Assembly: GCA_036785705.1 (NCBI GenBank)
Contig: JAWUZG010000015.1
Location: 1,054,001-1,118,000 of the forward strand
Length of the DNA stretch: 64,000 nt
DNA from: Acanthornis magna
Taxonomy: Eukaryota > Chordata > Aves > Passeriformes > Acanthizidae
Direction: 5' to 3'
Below the pieces are notes generated by a model that was not told the DNA's origin, ran no database searches, and worked only from the letters and a program-made list of their open reading frames with translations. Of this stretch, positions 34,801 to 45,170 are shown in pieces (position 1 is the stretch's first letter; each line of letters begins with the position of its first letter). Position numbers and translations under genes: made by a program.

Positions 34801-37790
34801 GTTTTTCCAGCAGTGCAAATGGGCCCACAGCTGGAGTCTGCAGAGGTTTGGATTCCCCTCAGTGTCTGTGGGATCAGGGAGGCTTAGGGTGGACCTGTCT
34901 GGCTCTGCCCCTCATTCTGCTCTCTGCATTTATAGGGACATTTGTTCAGAGCTTGGTCTGCTTCCAGGTCCTGGTCCACCTTGGGGAAACTTCCCAAGTG
35001 GCTCTGCTTTGGGTTAATAGCTAAAAGGACTTTGGATGAACAGTAAAATCCTATGACAGAGAAAGAAACACAGTTCCATGTGTCCTTTCCCTCAAATGCT
35101 GGGAGCTGAGGGAGCAGAAAGGTTCCTCTGAGCTGATCAGTTGATTTCATGACAGGAGGAGGAAAGAGGCTTTTGAAGAAGATGCTACATAGAAATAACT
35201 TCTTCCTAAAGAGATGCATCTTTCCTAAAGAGAAACAGGGTCAAGGGCTGGTGCTGATCTTTAACACAGATTATCTCACCTGGACAAGCCTTTGCTCACC
35301 CAGCTCTAGTCCCTGGGCTAAGAAGTTTGGTGTTTTCAGCTCTTGCTTTATTTTAGCTAATTTTTAGTCATTATTTTAGCTCTTTCATTATTTTATGTTT
35401 CAGTGATGAAGACAGGGAAGTTCCTCCAGAGGCCATTCAGCCAGTGTTCAGTTTTTAGAAAAAGCCTGAACCCTGCTCCTCCTGTTGGTGTTTCACCATG
35501 GGTGGATATAGATATACTCGAACATTCACATAGGTGTCACATGCATAACCCTTTACATTCTTATATATCCTTTATACAGAATGGCTGTCAGTCTGTCCCA
35601 AGCCCAAGGGAGCAGTTCTTTATACAGAAGTAGAAATTCCAGCTGGCCTTGACCCAACAGACCTGAGGAATTGGGTTCTCTTCACTAGAAGAAAAATCCT
35701 CACTCCCCTGATTTTGTTTATAAGGACAGGTTCATTCCTTGCTGCCTGAGCTTGCTGTTCATCCTTTTTGCATATTGCAAACACCTGCATAATTCTGAAA
35801 CAAAGCAGTCATCACTTTACCTCTGTGTGGGAAGCATTTTTCTGCCCCATTCCCACCAGAAATGTGTGGTACCTCCTTCCCTCTCCAGCCCATTGCATCT
35901 CCCACAGTGGTCTCTGGGCTCACAGAAGTTTTGGATTTTCTAACAGAAGCAGCATCCCTAATTCTACATTCTGTGGTAAAGCAGATCACTTTCAAAACTG
36001 TTTTTTCTCCCAGCCCTGCTTTGGGTAATTATCCCATAAGTTTGGTGTATTTCTTTCTTCCATTGCACTGTGGGTGGAGCAGGACTGTGGGACTGACTGA
36101 TGGCAAAGCAGTTTGTGCCCTGATTGTCACCAGTGTCAGGTGGTTTGTTACAGGGAGGAAAGATAGATGTGATTAATTTTTAAAATAAGGCACAGAAGGC
36201 AAGCAAAAAATAGACTTTCAGTTACGTTTTTAGTTTTGTGGACTAAAATGTCTGTATGCTGCTCATGGCCCTCAGAACCTGCTGCAGGCCTTGTGCTGTT
36301 TTTGTTCAGCACCAAAATTGCCTTTTTTCCACCAAAACTGTGAAAAAATAAGTTCCGAGAAATGTGAGCTCATCTGAAATGAAGTTGATAGTGTTTTTCT
36401 TTGCTGCCTTGTCCCCCAGTCCCCGACAGCCTCAGATAACAGAGGGGGCAGGGGTTGCTTTCCCTGTTCTGAGGGATCTGTGCAGGCAGCCCTGAGGTTC
36501 TCCTGATGAGGTGATTTGGGCTTGAGGCTCTGGGTGCTGCTGAGCTTTCCCTGTTGGTGGGAAAGGCCCTGCTTGGGGCTGCCTTTGGAGTCTCCAGCAT
36601 TCCATACACAGCAGTTTGGTGTTCATTCCAGACCTTCTCCACTTTCCCAAAATTCATTTAAACTGTGTGCTGAAGCACATTGTTTCCCTCTCCTCTTTCT
36701 TCCTTTAAATCCTGCCACTGAGCAAGAACATCCTTGGGCTTGAGGAACGAGGAGTGTGCTGGGGCTGGAGCCCCTCTGTCCCCGGGAGGTGCAGTGGGCA
36801 CAGAGGTGGCTCCTGAGTTCCCAAATCAGCACATGGGAAACTCTGGCCTGTGTGGGTAGGAAGGGGATCTCCTGAGGGCATGGAGAGGTCCATCTGGATG
36901 GAGCGCGGGGTGCAGACCTGCAGTGGCTGTCCCAGTCCTCCTCAGTCCAGCTGGATGGAGCACGGGGTGCAGACCTACAGTGGCTGTCCCAGTCCTCCTC
37001 AGTCCAGCTGGCTCAGCGTCCCCCAGCAGGAGGAAGCTCCAGTCAAGTCCATGGAGGGTTTGCAGCACTGGGGCTCTGCATTCTTGTGCCTGGGCCAATC
37101 TCCCCTGTGCATCCCGAGCCTGCCAGAGGAAACAATCCCCCTGCCTGGGAGAAAATCTGGGCAATGAAAGGTGCTGAATTGAATGGTTTTTTGCTGAACC
37201 AGAGCAGGGTGTCCATCCTGACACGTGCCCTCTGTCCAGGGCAGGCAGAGCATTCCCAGTGTGGCTGAGTCCTTTTGGCACCACTGTCTCCATCCAAGGC
37301 TTGGGGGTGTTTTCCTGCCAGAGAATGGACAGACTCCACCAGGAGCCTGTGGGGTTCTCGACCAATCTCCAAATGTTTGCAAAATTTCATTGAGAAGAGG
37401 AAAAAGAGGGAATTGAACTTCTGCAGATATCAAGAAGACAATGCAGGAGGGATATGACCACTGTGACAGAGACAACAACTGCCTCTTACAAATTCCCCAA
37501 ACAGTCCCATTTCAGCTGCAGTAACTGAAATGTTTCCTAAGTGCTGCACAGCCTGGAACTGTGATGTTCATCAAAGTTAGTGGGAGTTATTAAATTCAGT
37601 GGGGGTTTTGTTGTGTCTTCTGACTCACTGAATGCATGACTGCAGGCATTTTAGCCCCAGAGATTGTTTGTCCATGTCCAGAATGACATGGAAGGAGCGT
37701 TTGGGACTGGAGTAACCCTCTCTCTGTTGACTGCCCAGGCCAGCATGGGAAAACCAGAGCACCAAAGCTTCCTGCACATCTGCTCTGCTC
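31811..37790. other. intergenic between convergent 3' ends
   Basis: No gene recognised. Part of 31811-32900 may be alternative EIF2S2 3'UTR. It holds a small tandem repeat at 36894-37007 (separate entry). The remaining open frames show no domain or family signature. Confidence 0.4.
36894..37016. repeat. 57-bp tandem duplication
   Basis: Copies at 36894-36950 and 36951-37007 (CTGGATGGAGC[G/A]CGGGGTGC...) differ at two positions, and a third copy begins (CTGGCTCAG) then diverges. The period is a multiple of three, so frames persist through it, which explains repeated peptides here without implying a gene. Confidence 0.9.
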
Positions 37791-37939
37791 ATCCCATCCC
37801 ATCCCATGGATCCCATCCCATGGATCCCATCCCATCCCATCCCATCCCATCCCATGGGTCCCATCCCATCCCATGGGTCCCATCCCATCCCATCCCATCC
37901 CATCCCATCCCATCCCATCCCATCCCATCCCATCCCATC
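37789..37939. repeat. (CCCAT)n array, left part
   Basis: About 150 bases of CCCAT pentamers, with a few GGATCCCAT and GGGTCCCAT interruptions. The array stops exactly at the ERV end (37940) and resumes at 42786 on its other side, so it was one array before insertion. Confidence 0.95.
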
Positions 37940-38534
37940 TGTCACGATCCTCTAAACATAAAGCGGGATTCGTGATGGTTCGTTTCAGAATCTCAGAGTG
38001 CAAAAGAAATGGGAACGCGGGGAATTTTAGTTTCAGTTTCAATCAAAATAATATACTTTATTGCACGCCAACACACGATTATTGAGATAGAGAGGGAGAG
38101 ATATAAGAAACAAAGGATAGAGAGAAAAAGAGGGGGGAGTTATAGCTACCAATGACAGGCGGAATCCTCGTCATCTTCTGCCAATGGGTCCGTCTTCTGT
38201 GGGGAGATCTCGCAAGGGGTCTTCACAGAAAGCTCCTTTATAGTCCTCGTCAAGGCGAAGGGCAGATAGCCAAAGGCTGAGAGAGTGAGTCCCACAGGCA
38301 TAGGTGTACGGGACTTTCAGTCCCTTCTCGCTTGGGCAGTCAGGAACAGTAACAACCAATTCCCTCGGCGTCTCTCAGCCGACACACCTACAGGACTTGG
38401 CAGTCATCCCACCTTGGTCCGGCCAGGACTCCTGTGCAAAAGTCCTCTTGCCCCGCTTTGGACGTGGGGGGTTTAGCCTCAGTCCCCGTAGATGATCGTG
38501 AGACAGATGAAGGCTCTTTGGACTGTCTCTTACA
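37940..38534 (-). repeat. ERV 3' LTR
   Basis: 595 bp, pairing with 42192-42785. On the minus strand a TATA box (TATAAAG, plus coordinates 38236-38242) is followed by AATAAA (38057-38062), giving the usual U3-R-U5 layout. It differs from the partner LTR by about 20-25 substitutions, a 6-base insertion (CAGTTT) and a scrambled patch near 38210-38225, mostly transitions. Confidence 0.93.
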
Positions 38535-39600
38535 CCACCCCGTGGTTCACGGTCGTCATTAAGAGCACTCAGCACAGTTCTGTAGTGTTGTTGCGAAGTC
38601 TTCAGGACTCGCCAATGTTGGTAGCATAACCCTGAAAACAGAGACAGAAAGAGAGAAAAGAAAGAAAAAGGGAAAGGAACAAAATGAAATCAATGATTTT
38701 AATTAACCAAAATTTCGATTAAATCCTGGTGAAGGAACAATTGCTTTACCAAAATAAAATTAGGCAAAGGTTGGTGAATCAGTGTATAATTGGATTGCAA
38801 AAGGTGACATAACTAACTGGGGCTGAATAAAAGAAATCACATCCAGTAGTTTTAATAAAGTTACACACACAAAAATTTGAATGATTTTTAGTATCCACTA
38901 CTAAATTGTCTATGAATACACTATCACAAGCAGTTCTTAAGCATATGCATCCATTGCCTATATACACAAGCACTGTTTAGGATTTTCGTTAGGATGAATT
39001 TCAAAATGACAAATATTCTGCTCTGTGTTTAAACAAATGTCTTGAGCTCTGATTGCATTACTTTCACAGATAAACCCTTTTTGTTCCCAGACAATACAAG
39101 TTTCCAAATTAACAGTTTGCCATTTATCATCAATTTGACGGGCCCATTCCCTATGCTCGAAAGGATAGAGAATAGCTCCATCATGGTTCAGTCCTAATGC
39201 AAAAAAGAAAACCAGGATAAATTAAGAACACAGAAGCGTTATAAATGGTTAACACATAAGCTGTAACAGTGTTATTAACAGGATCATAAGTAAAATTTAC
39301 CAACTTCTACCAGGATTGGAGGTTCTTTTCAAAACTGTTAGCACTACCCTAAATTATTTTTTTTACTTTTGTTAAATGCTGTTGCATTTTTACCAAATCA
39401 AAAGTTATAACAGACGATTTGTTAAATAATACCTTTGAATCGGTGCTATTTAGAACCTCCAATACAGTTTTTAAAAGACCAGTTAGGTTTCTTGATATTT
39501 GCCTCCAGGAAGATCTAAGAAAAAGGGAGAACAGGCAGGTTGAATTTAAAAGTACGAGTAACTTAATAAAAATTTTGTAGGCCATTTTCAAATTTGAGTC
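38535..39600 (-). pseudogene. env-like remnant of the ERV
   Basis: Minus-strand frames at 39591-39349 and 38973-38779, plus a stretch between them without an ATG, show a hydrophobic N-terminal segment, several N-glycosylation sequons (NLT, NST, NKS) and a cysteine-rich region. That composition fits a retroviral surface glycoprotein. Frame changes and stops separate the pieces. Position between pol and the 3' LTR supports env. No fusion peptide or transmembrane unit was identified, so identity is inferred. Confidence 0.5.
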
Positions 39601-39758
39601 TTCAATTTTTATCTATGTTTCTTCTATAGAAATTCTTAAAGTCCCATGGGGCTCTTCTGCAAAACAAAAACTTGCCCTTTTTCAGGCAAAAAAGAGTTAA
39701 AATGATGGAACAATCCAGCAGGTATTAATCCTATGTTCCTTTCTCGGAGTATTGGTGG

Positions 39759-39941
39759 CTATCCATGCACCATAATTGGATGAGCCCTTTCTTGAGATGT
39801 TATAAGTTCTGCTAAATTTGGGACTGCGGCAGTCAGAAGATAAGTATTGGCATTTAGCCTTTGAAAATCGACTGTAAGTCGCCACTCCCCATTAGGCTTT
39901 TTTACTGGCCATACAGGGGAGTTGCCCAAAGCGTTTAGCAC
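39759..39941 (-). pseudogene. ERV reverse transcriptase fragment
   Basis: A 60-codon frame contains SPVWPVKKPNGEWRLTVDFQ, the conserved N-terminal finger/palm entry of retroviral reverse transcriptase. The catalytic YxDD region, RNase H and integrase are absent, and env-like sequence follows within about 200 bases, so there is a large internal deletion of pol. Confidence 0.85.
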
Positions 39942-40083
39942 GGATAGATTTTGCTTTAAGGGAGAAACTCCATACCTCTTGGTACTCCATATCCTCCTCG
40001 GTCAGGGCAGAAATCTGTGTACCTGTATCAATTAAAAAGGTCACTGGTGCTTGTTTAGGTCTCATGATAGCTGTGATTAACAC
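39892..40083 (-). pseudogene. ERV protease fragment
   Basis: A 63-codon frame carries the aspartic-protease motif within VTFLIDTGTQISALT (D-T-G catalytic triad). The frame runs into the RT fragment in another phase, which suggests decay. Confidence 0.8.
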
Positions 40084-40361
40084 ATCTTCTTTTTCTGTTT
40101 TAGTGAGCTGTCGAATAGAAATCCATTCTCCATTTCCCTGCCCACCACTAGGAAATGGAGATTCTAGTTCCCTCTTTGGGGGGGAAAAGTTTGCTTTGAT
40201 GTCTTGTCTGCACCGTCAACGAAAGGAGGGACTGAAGCCGTGGCGGATGCACTTTCTCTCACAGGAGAAAAGGAATGTGGTTTTGGCACACACCACTGGG
40301 TTACCAGTTTGCTCAATTTATCTCAAAGTAAGCCATCCATTAAATCTTTAGGAGTTACCTT

Positions 40362-41291
40362 TTAAAGCCCAAAACACCACCAATCAATTTGGACCAAAAC
40401 AGATTTAGGTTGTGACTGTTCTTTGGCAACATCTGCAGTTCTGCTGGGATGGAGGAGTGCATTTTTAACTCCTAGATGCTGGATGCCCCTTGATTTTTCT
40501 TTTAAAGGCTTCACAAGGCAGTATTTTTTACTGTAATCAATTAATTCTTGTGCTACCTCCCCCCATGTCCAGACTTTAGCTCTAGGGTGAGGTCTGTTAC
40601 CTGGCGGGGCTGGTGTTGAAAAGTCAGAGGAATTTCCGTAAGAGTCTGTACCAGTACTGCCTGTATTCCTGCTATCGTCACCTCTGCACATGAAATTCTC
40701 TAACCGTTCCACAGGACCCACTGATGCTATGGTTTTCTGGAGACTTATCTCTGTGGCTTTAAATGACTCAGGGAGCCCCCTAATGAAGGGAGTCATAATT
40801 TCAGGGTTAACAGGCAACATCATTGGTGATTCACATCCAGGAATTAATTTTCTTTCATGTATCATTTGCAGGCAAGCAGCTTTGTGCACACTTTCTAGTA
40901 GTTGTTCAGCTGTGCCTGTTATTGCCAAGGGGTCTCCCCTGTCCAGAGGGTTTAACCCTCCAGCCCAGGAAGCAGCACGCTGAGTTAAGGACCATGGGGC
41001 CCAGTGATCGCCTGGTGTTAAGAAAACTCCGTGGCCCCAGTAATCCTCAGCTTTCAATTCAATTTGGTCACTCCCAGTTAAAGACACACGGCACACATAT
41101 TCTGTTTCAGATTCTTTGATAGGATGCCCATATTCCTTTTTTACCTTAGCCAATTCAGTAGCAATGAATGGTGTCTGTTTAGTGGTGATATGTGGGTCAG
41201 AATCCTCATCATTGACATAAAAGTATTCGGTTTTAATTAAGGGTCTCATATGAGGACAGCAATTTTCCTCACAGTTTTTTACCAGGGTCAA
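40362..41291 (-). pseudogene. ERV gag, main open segment
   Basis: The longest retroviral frame here, 309 codons, has capsid-like sequence (DHWAPWSLTQRAASWAGGLN; PFIRGLPESFKATEISLQKT) but no CCHC zinc knuckle that I can see. An in-frame TAG at 41298-41300 separates it from the upstream segment, which otherwise reads in the same phase. Confidence 0.75.
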
Positions 41292-41297
41292 TTCTTT

Positions 41298-41731
41298 CTA
41301 TGGGTATATTTGGTTAATGTGAGGGGTTTCCTTTTCCTCTGTCTCTTTTGGTGAGTCAGCATCCCCTAAATTCTTAAGATATTTGTCTCTCAATGCAGCT
41401 CGCAGCAAATGATTTTCATTTCTTTCTTGATCTAATTGTTTCTGCAGAATTTCTACTAGGTTTTGCAATGAGTCATTAATAGCTTTCTCTTCACTACGCC
41501 ACTTATAGCTGCCGTAAGACATGCTCCTAAGACAGAGCAGGTTATGGATTTGTTACGGCCAAGTTTGAATCTTGCCTCATGTTGTAAAGAACATATTCTA
41601 TCAGTTACGCTCTCTAAATTAAACCAATTTTGTTGTGCCCACTCCAGCCCTTCTGGAGAGGGTCTGGCATTGTGTGTTGCTAGTAGAGCATAAAATGCAG
41701 CTTCATCTTTTGTACTAAGGTTTGAAGTCAT
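41298..41731 (-). pseudogene. ERV gag, N-terminal segments
   Basis: Two overlapping minus-strand frames: 41731-41456, starting MTSNLSTKDEAAFYALLATH, and 41522-41298, a coiled-coil-like segment (LQNLVEILQKQLDQERNENH). A frameshift around 41500 separates them and an amber stop ends the second. Together they look like the N-terminal part of gag. Confidence 0.65.
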
Positions 41732-42159
41732 GTTTGTGAAGGGATTAAGACCACTACAGGGAGGTTCTACTTAGTTACTCACCGACACACCCAACAATTG
41801 GGCTGTGTCCCCCTTCGCTTCCCTGCGTGGTTGAAGAGATTAAAATCTGCTTGGGGCTCTCCTTAAGTTACTCACAGTTGTCTCTTCACTACACCAAGCA
41901 GGCTAAACTTATACACATACACAACACTCCCCTTTTGCACTAAGAGATCCCTTCTTTTTGTGAATTTCTGAAGACAGAGCCCTCAAATGAGTATAGGGGT
42001 GCTTTTCACTTAGGCATGTGCAGTTTGCAGGAAATTCGAGTCACCCCCCTTGCTTTCTAGACACCACTCACCCCTTTCGGGGTGTCGGGCTAGATGCAGC
42101 TGGAGCGAAATATCCTTCCCCTGATACAGACTGCACAGTGCCTGGTAGCCCCTTCTGTC

Positions 42160-42191
42160 TATCAGAAATCCTGTCCGTGATGCCAATTTAA
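42160..42191 (-). other. candidate ERV primer-binding site
   Basis: Immediately after the minus-strand 5' LTR end (…GTGACA) comes TTAAAT then TGGCATCACGGACAGG, a TGG-initiated stretch in the position of a tRNA primer-binding site. I could not assign the matching tRNA from memory. Confidence 0.55.
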
Positions 42192-42785
42192 TGTCACGAT
42201 CCGCTAAACATGAAGCGAGATTCATGATGGTTCGTTTTGGAATCTCAGAGCGCAAAAGAAACGCGAACGGGGGGAATTTTAGTTTCAATCAAAATAATGT
42301 ACTTTATTGTGCGCCAACACACGATTATTGTGATGGAGAGGGAGAGATATAAGAAACAAAGGATAGAGAGAAAAAGAGGGGGGAGTTATAGCTACCAATG
42401 GCAGGCGGAGTCCTCGTCATCTTCTGCCAATGGGTCCGTCTTCTGTGGGGAGATCTCTCTCTCGTAGGGGTCCTCTCAGAAAGCTCCTTTATAGTCCTCG
42501 TCAAGGCGAAGGGCAGATAGCCAAAGGTTGAGAGAGTGAGTCCCACAGGCATAGGTGTACGGGACTTTCAGTCCCTTCTCGCTTGGGCAGTCAGGAACAG
42601 TAACAACCAATTCCCTTGGCGTCTCTCAGCCGACACACCTACAGGACTTGGCAGTCATCCCACCTTGGTCCGGCCAGGACTCCTGTGCAAAAGTCCTCTT
42701 GCCCCGCTTTGGACGTGGGGGGTTTAGCCTCAGTCCCCGTAGATGATCGTGAGACAGATGAAGGCTCTTCGGACTGTCTCTTACA
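42192..42785 (-). repeat. ERV 5' LTR
   Basis: 594 bp with TATA box (plus 42487-42493) and AATAAA (42303-42308) on the minus strand. Same layout as the 3' LTR. It ends exactly where the (CCCAT)n array resumes. Confidence 0.93.
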
Positions 42786-42850
42786 CCCATCCCATCCCAT
42801 CCCATCCCATCCCATCCCATCCCATCCCATCCCATCCCATCCCATCCCAT
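42786..42850. repeat. (CCCAT)n array, right part
   Basis: Thirteen or so uninterrupted CCCAT pentamers continuing the array of 37789-37939 beyond the ERV. Confidence 0.95.
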
Positions 42851-43439
42851 TCAACCCAAAATGTGCCGGCAGCCTCAGACATTCCTGTTTCCTTTGCAGA
42901 GGTGCAGGCAAGGCAGCAGGGACTGAGACTTTGGGGGTGTTTCCAACCAAGACCACGCTGTTCTTGCCACTGATGGGATGGCAGCAAACAGAGCAGCACA
43001 TGTGAGAAGGCAGGTGAGGTCCAGGACACTTGGGAATGAGACCTTCTCTCTGTGGGTGGTGGGGAAAGCCTTTAACAAAGGCTTTGTTTTCTTTTCAAGC
43101 TCACACCATGGAAACTGTGTATGTTCAGTTGAACTGCTCAGTTTATATTGGTCATTTTCCTCAGAAAATGCAGATGTTGAATTAATTGCTGCCTCTGGGG
43201 GTTGTTCTGGGCCCAACCCTTGTCTTCCCACATCCCAGGAGGGCAGGGACGATTTACAGGGAATGACTCTGTGGGGATGCTGGACCATGGAAAAGGAGGT
43301 TGGGTGCTTACAGGGTGGGACCCTTTACATTCATTCAAGAGCTGATGTGATCTGACACATTTTTCTGTGTCATGGATATTTAAAAGGCCTTGGGGAGGAC
43401 CACACATCGTTCTGTTAGCCATGACAAGCCTCAAGGCCC
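42851..43439. other. intergenic, nothing recognised
   Basis: No exon or repeat signature seen. Overlapping frames on both strands have no motif. Confidence 0.35.
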
Positions 43440-44031
43440 AGGAGCTGGCTGTCCCTATGTGCCAAAATATGAGATGGGGAACAAAACTGGCATGGCTGAA
43501 CTTTTGTCTGTTACTGAGGAAAAAAGAAGAGTTTTTGACTTTTGGAAGAACAGGGAGGAAATTTAGGATGACTACAAGTGTCATGGGCTTATACAGGGAG
43601 AAAAGAAAGGTCAAAGCTCAACTTGAACTTACTCTGGCTACTGCCATAAAAGACAATATAAAATGCTTTTGTAAATACATCAGCAACAAAAGTAGGGCTA
43701 AGGAGAATCTCTGTCCTTTATGGATGCAAGTGTGGTTGGTCTCTTTTCCCAGGCAACAAGTGACAGGACAAGAGGAAATGGCATCAAGTTGTGCCAGGGA
43801 AGGTTTAGGTTGGATATTAGGGAAGATTCCTTCACTGAAAGGGTGGGCAGGCATTGGAACAACTGCCCAGGGCAGTGGTGGAGTCTCTATCCCTGGAGGG
43901 ATTTAAAAGACTTGATGTGGCACTTGGGGACATGGGGCAGTGGTGGCCTTGGCAGAGCTGGGGGAAGTCGGACTGGATGGCCTAAGAGGGCTTTTCCATC
44001 CTAAATGCATCTGTGGGTCTGGGTGACCCCT
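43440..44031 (+). mobile_element. CR1 LINE with internal deletion
   Basis: An ORF2 fragment (frame 43367-43906: YREKRKVKAQLELTLATAIK, then [20 protein letters not shown]) is followed near 43735 by the 3' end of ORF2 and the 3'UTR (TTCCCAGGCAACAAGTGACA ... GACTGGATGGCCTAAGAGGG). The middle of ORF2 is missing, so this is an internally deleted copy. Confidence 0.87.
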
Positions 44032-44341
44032 TCTGTCCCCCATTCCTCTCCTGAAGGACCTGTGGAGCCAGCAGGGAGCTCTGCAGCTGCTCTATGGCCC
44101 AAAGGGGTCGGGCTGTGTCCATTTCCCACTTCACCTCTCTATGGGTTCTCCGCATGGTCAGACCTCGATCACAGCAGAACTCATCTCCTTGAGGCCCCAC
44201 CCACAGACCAGAGCAGAGTGCATAGCGTTTTTTTCCCCTTGTTCGTCCTTCCAGCCACAAAGACACCCAGCCATTAGACTGTCGGTGCTGCTTCTCTCAC
44301 CTTGAAGGGAACGGGTGACTGGTGGCAGGATGGATGGGCAG

Positions 44342-44543
44342 GTGGAGGATGGATGGATGGATGGATGGATGGATGGATGGATGGAGGGATGGAGGGATGG
44401 ATAGATGGATGGATGGATGGAGGGATGGATGGATGGATGGGTGGATGGGTGGGTGGATGGATGGATGGGTGGGTGGATGGATGGATGGATGGATGGATGG
44501 ATGGATGGATGGATGGGTGGGTGGATGGATGGATGGATGGATG
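44342..44543. repeat. (GGAT)n tetranucleotide array
   Basis: About 200 bases of GGAT with GGGT and GGAG variants. It gives long Met-Asp-Gly-Trp or Ile-His-Pro-Ser frames on the two strands, which are artefacts. Confidence 0.97.
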
Positions 44544-44639
44544 TCCAAACATACTCAGGCTCACCATGAATTTGAACAGCTGCAATCAATTTGCCCTCCA
44601 GTGCTGGATGGTGGCTCAGTCACAAAGAGAAAGAATCCA

Positions 44640-44763
44640 TCCAGGCTGGATGGGATTTGCAGCAATCTGGGACAGCAGGTGTCCCTGCCCATGGCAGGGG
44701 GTGGGATGGGATGGGCTTTACGGTCTCTTCCAACCCAAATCATTTTGGGATTCTGTGATTCTC
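44640..44763 (+). mobile_element. CR1 LINE 3' tail
   Basis: TCCCTGCCCATGGCAGGGGG, then TCTTCCAACCCAAATCATT and the tail GGGATTCTGTGATT. Confidence 0.85.
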
Positions 44764-45170
44764 CCCATGTGGTCACTGGTCCATCCTGATGCCACTGTGG
44801 TGCCAACCAGAGCAACACTGTGCCTAAGAAGGGGTTTTTAGCACTGCTGGCTTGTGCAAATTGGAAAAGCAGCCAAATTTTTCCAGTCTGTTATGAGCTG
44901 GACCAGTGCAAAGTCCAGAGATTACAGGCCTGGATTTGACCCCTGCATCAAAGGAGTTTCCAAGCCTCCAGGGGAAAATCCCAGAGTCCCTGTGTACGCA
45001 GATGTTTTGCTCAGCCCAGTGGGATAGACCTTGTGGAAGGGAAAGCAAATCCCATGGGCAGAGATGAGGCTTGGACAGGGAAAAAAGACTTGTCTGAAAT
45101 AGAAGAAACAAGTGTGTGTGTGTGTATGTGTACGGCAGAGAGAGAAGAGAGGGGCAGCAAATTAGATTTC
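44764..45170. other. intergenic beyond RALY 3' end
   Basis: Nothing recognised apart from a short GT run near 45112-45130. Confidence 0.35.

Larger units (their letters stand above)
37940..42785 (-). mobile_element. two-LTR endogenous retrovirus, defective, minus strand
   Basis: A 4.85-kb provirus with TG...CA ends inserted in a (CCCAT)n array. The flanking CCCATC on both sides fits a target duplication but cannot be separated from the repeat itself. Order on the minus strand: 5' LTR (42192-42785), leader with candidate primer-binding site, gag remnants (41731-40362), protease remnant (40083-39892), a short reverse-transcriptase fragment (39941-39759), then an env-like remnant (about 39591-38779) and 3' LTR (37940-38534). 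Most of pol is missing and the remaining frames carry stops and shifts, so the copy is dead. The RT fragment and the absence of a visible CCHC knuckle in gag suggest an ERVL-like or spuma-related class, but the env-like part complicates that. The class call is tentative. Confidence 0.9.

Noticed and set aside
36850..37478. Overlapping frames of 105-179 codons with repeated peptides
   Set aside because: Explained by the 57-bp tandem duplication; no domain or splice structure.
37789..37939. Possible CRISPR-like or satellite array because of regular spacing
   Set aside because: Plain pentanucleotide repeat in a vertebrate genome; no unique spacers.
38285..38575. Repeated 60-66 codon frames found again at 42536-42850
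   Set aside because: Both copies are the ERV LTRs; frames are incidental.
44158..44841. IHPS-rich and MDGW-rich frames on both strands
   Set aside because: Translation of the (GGAT)n array.
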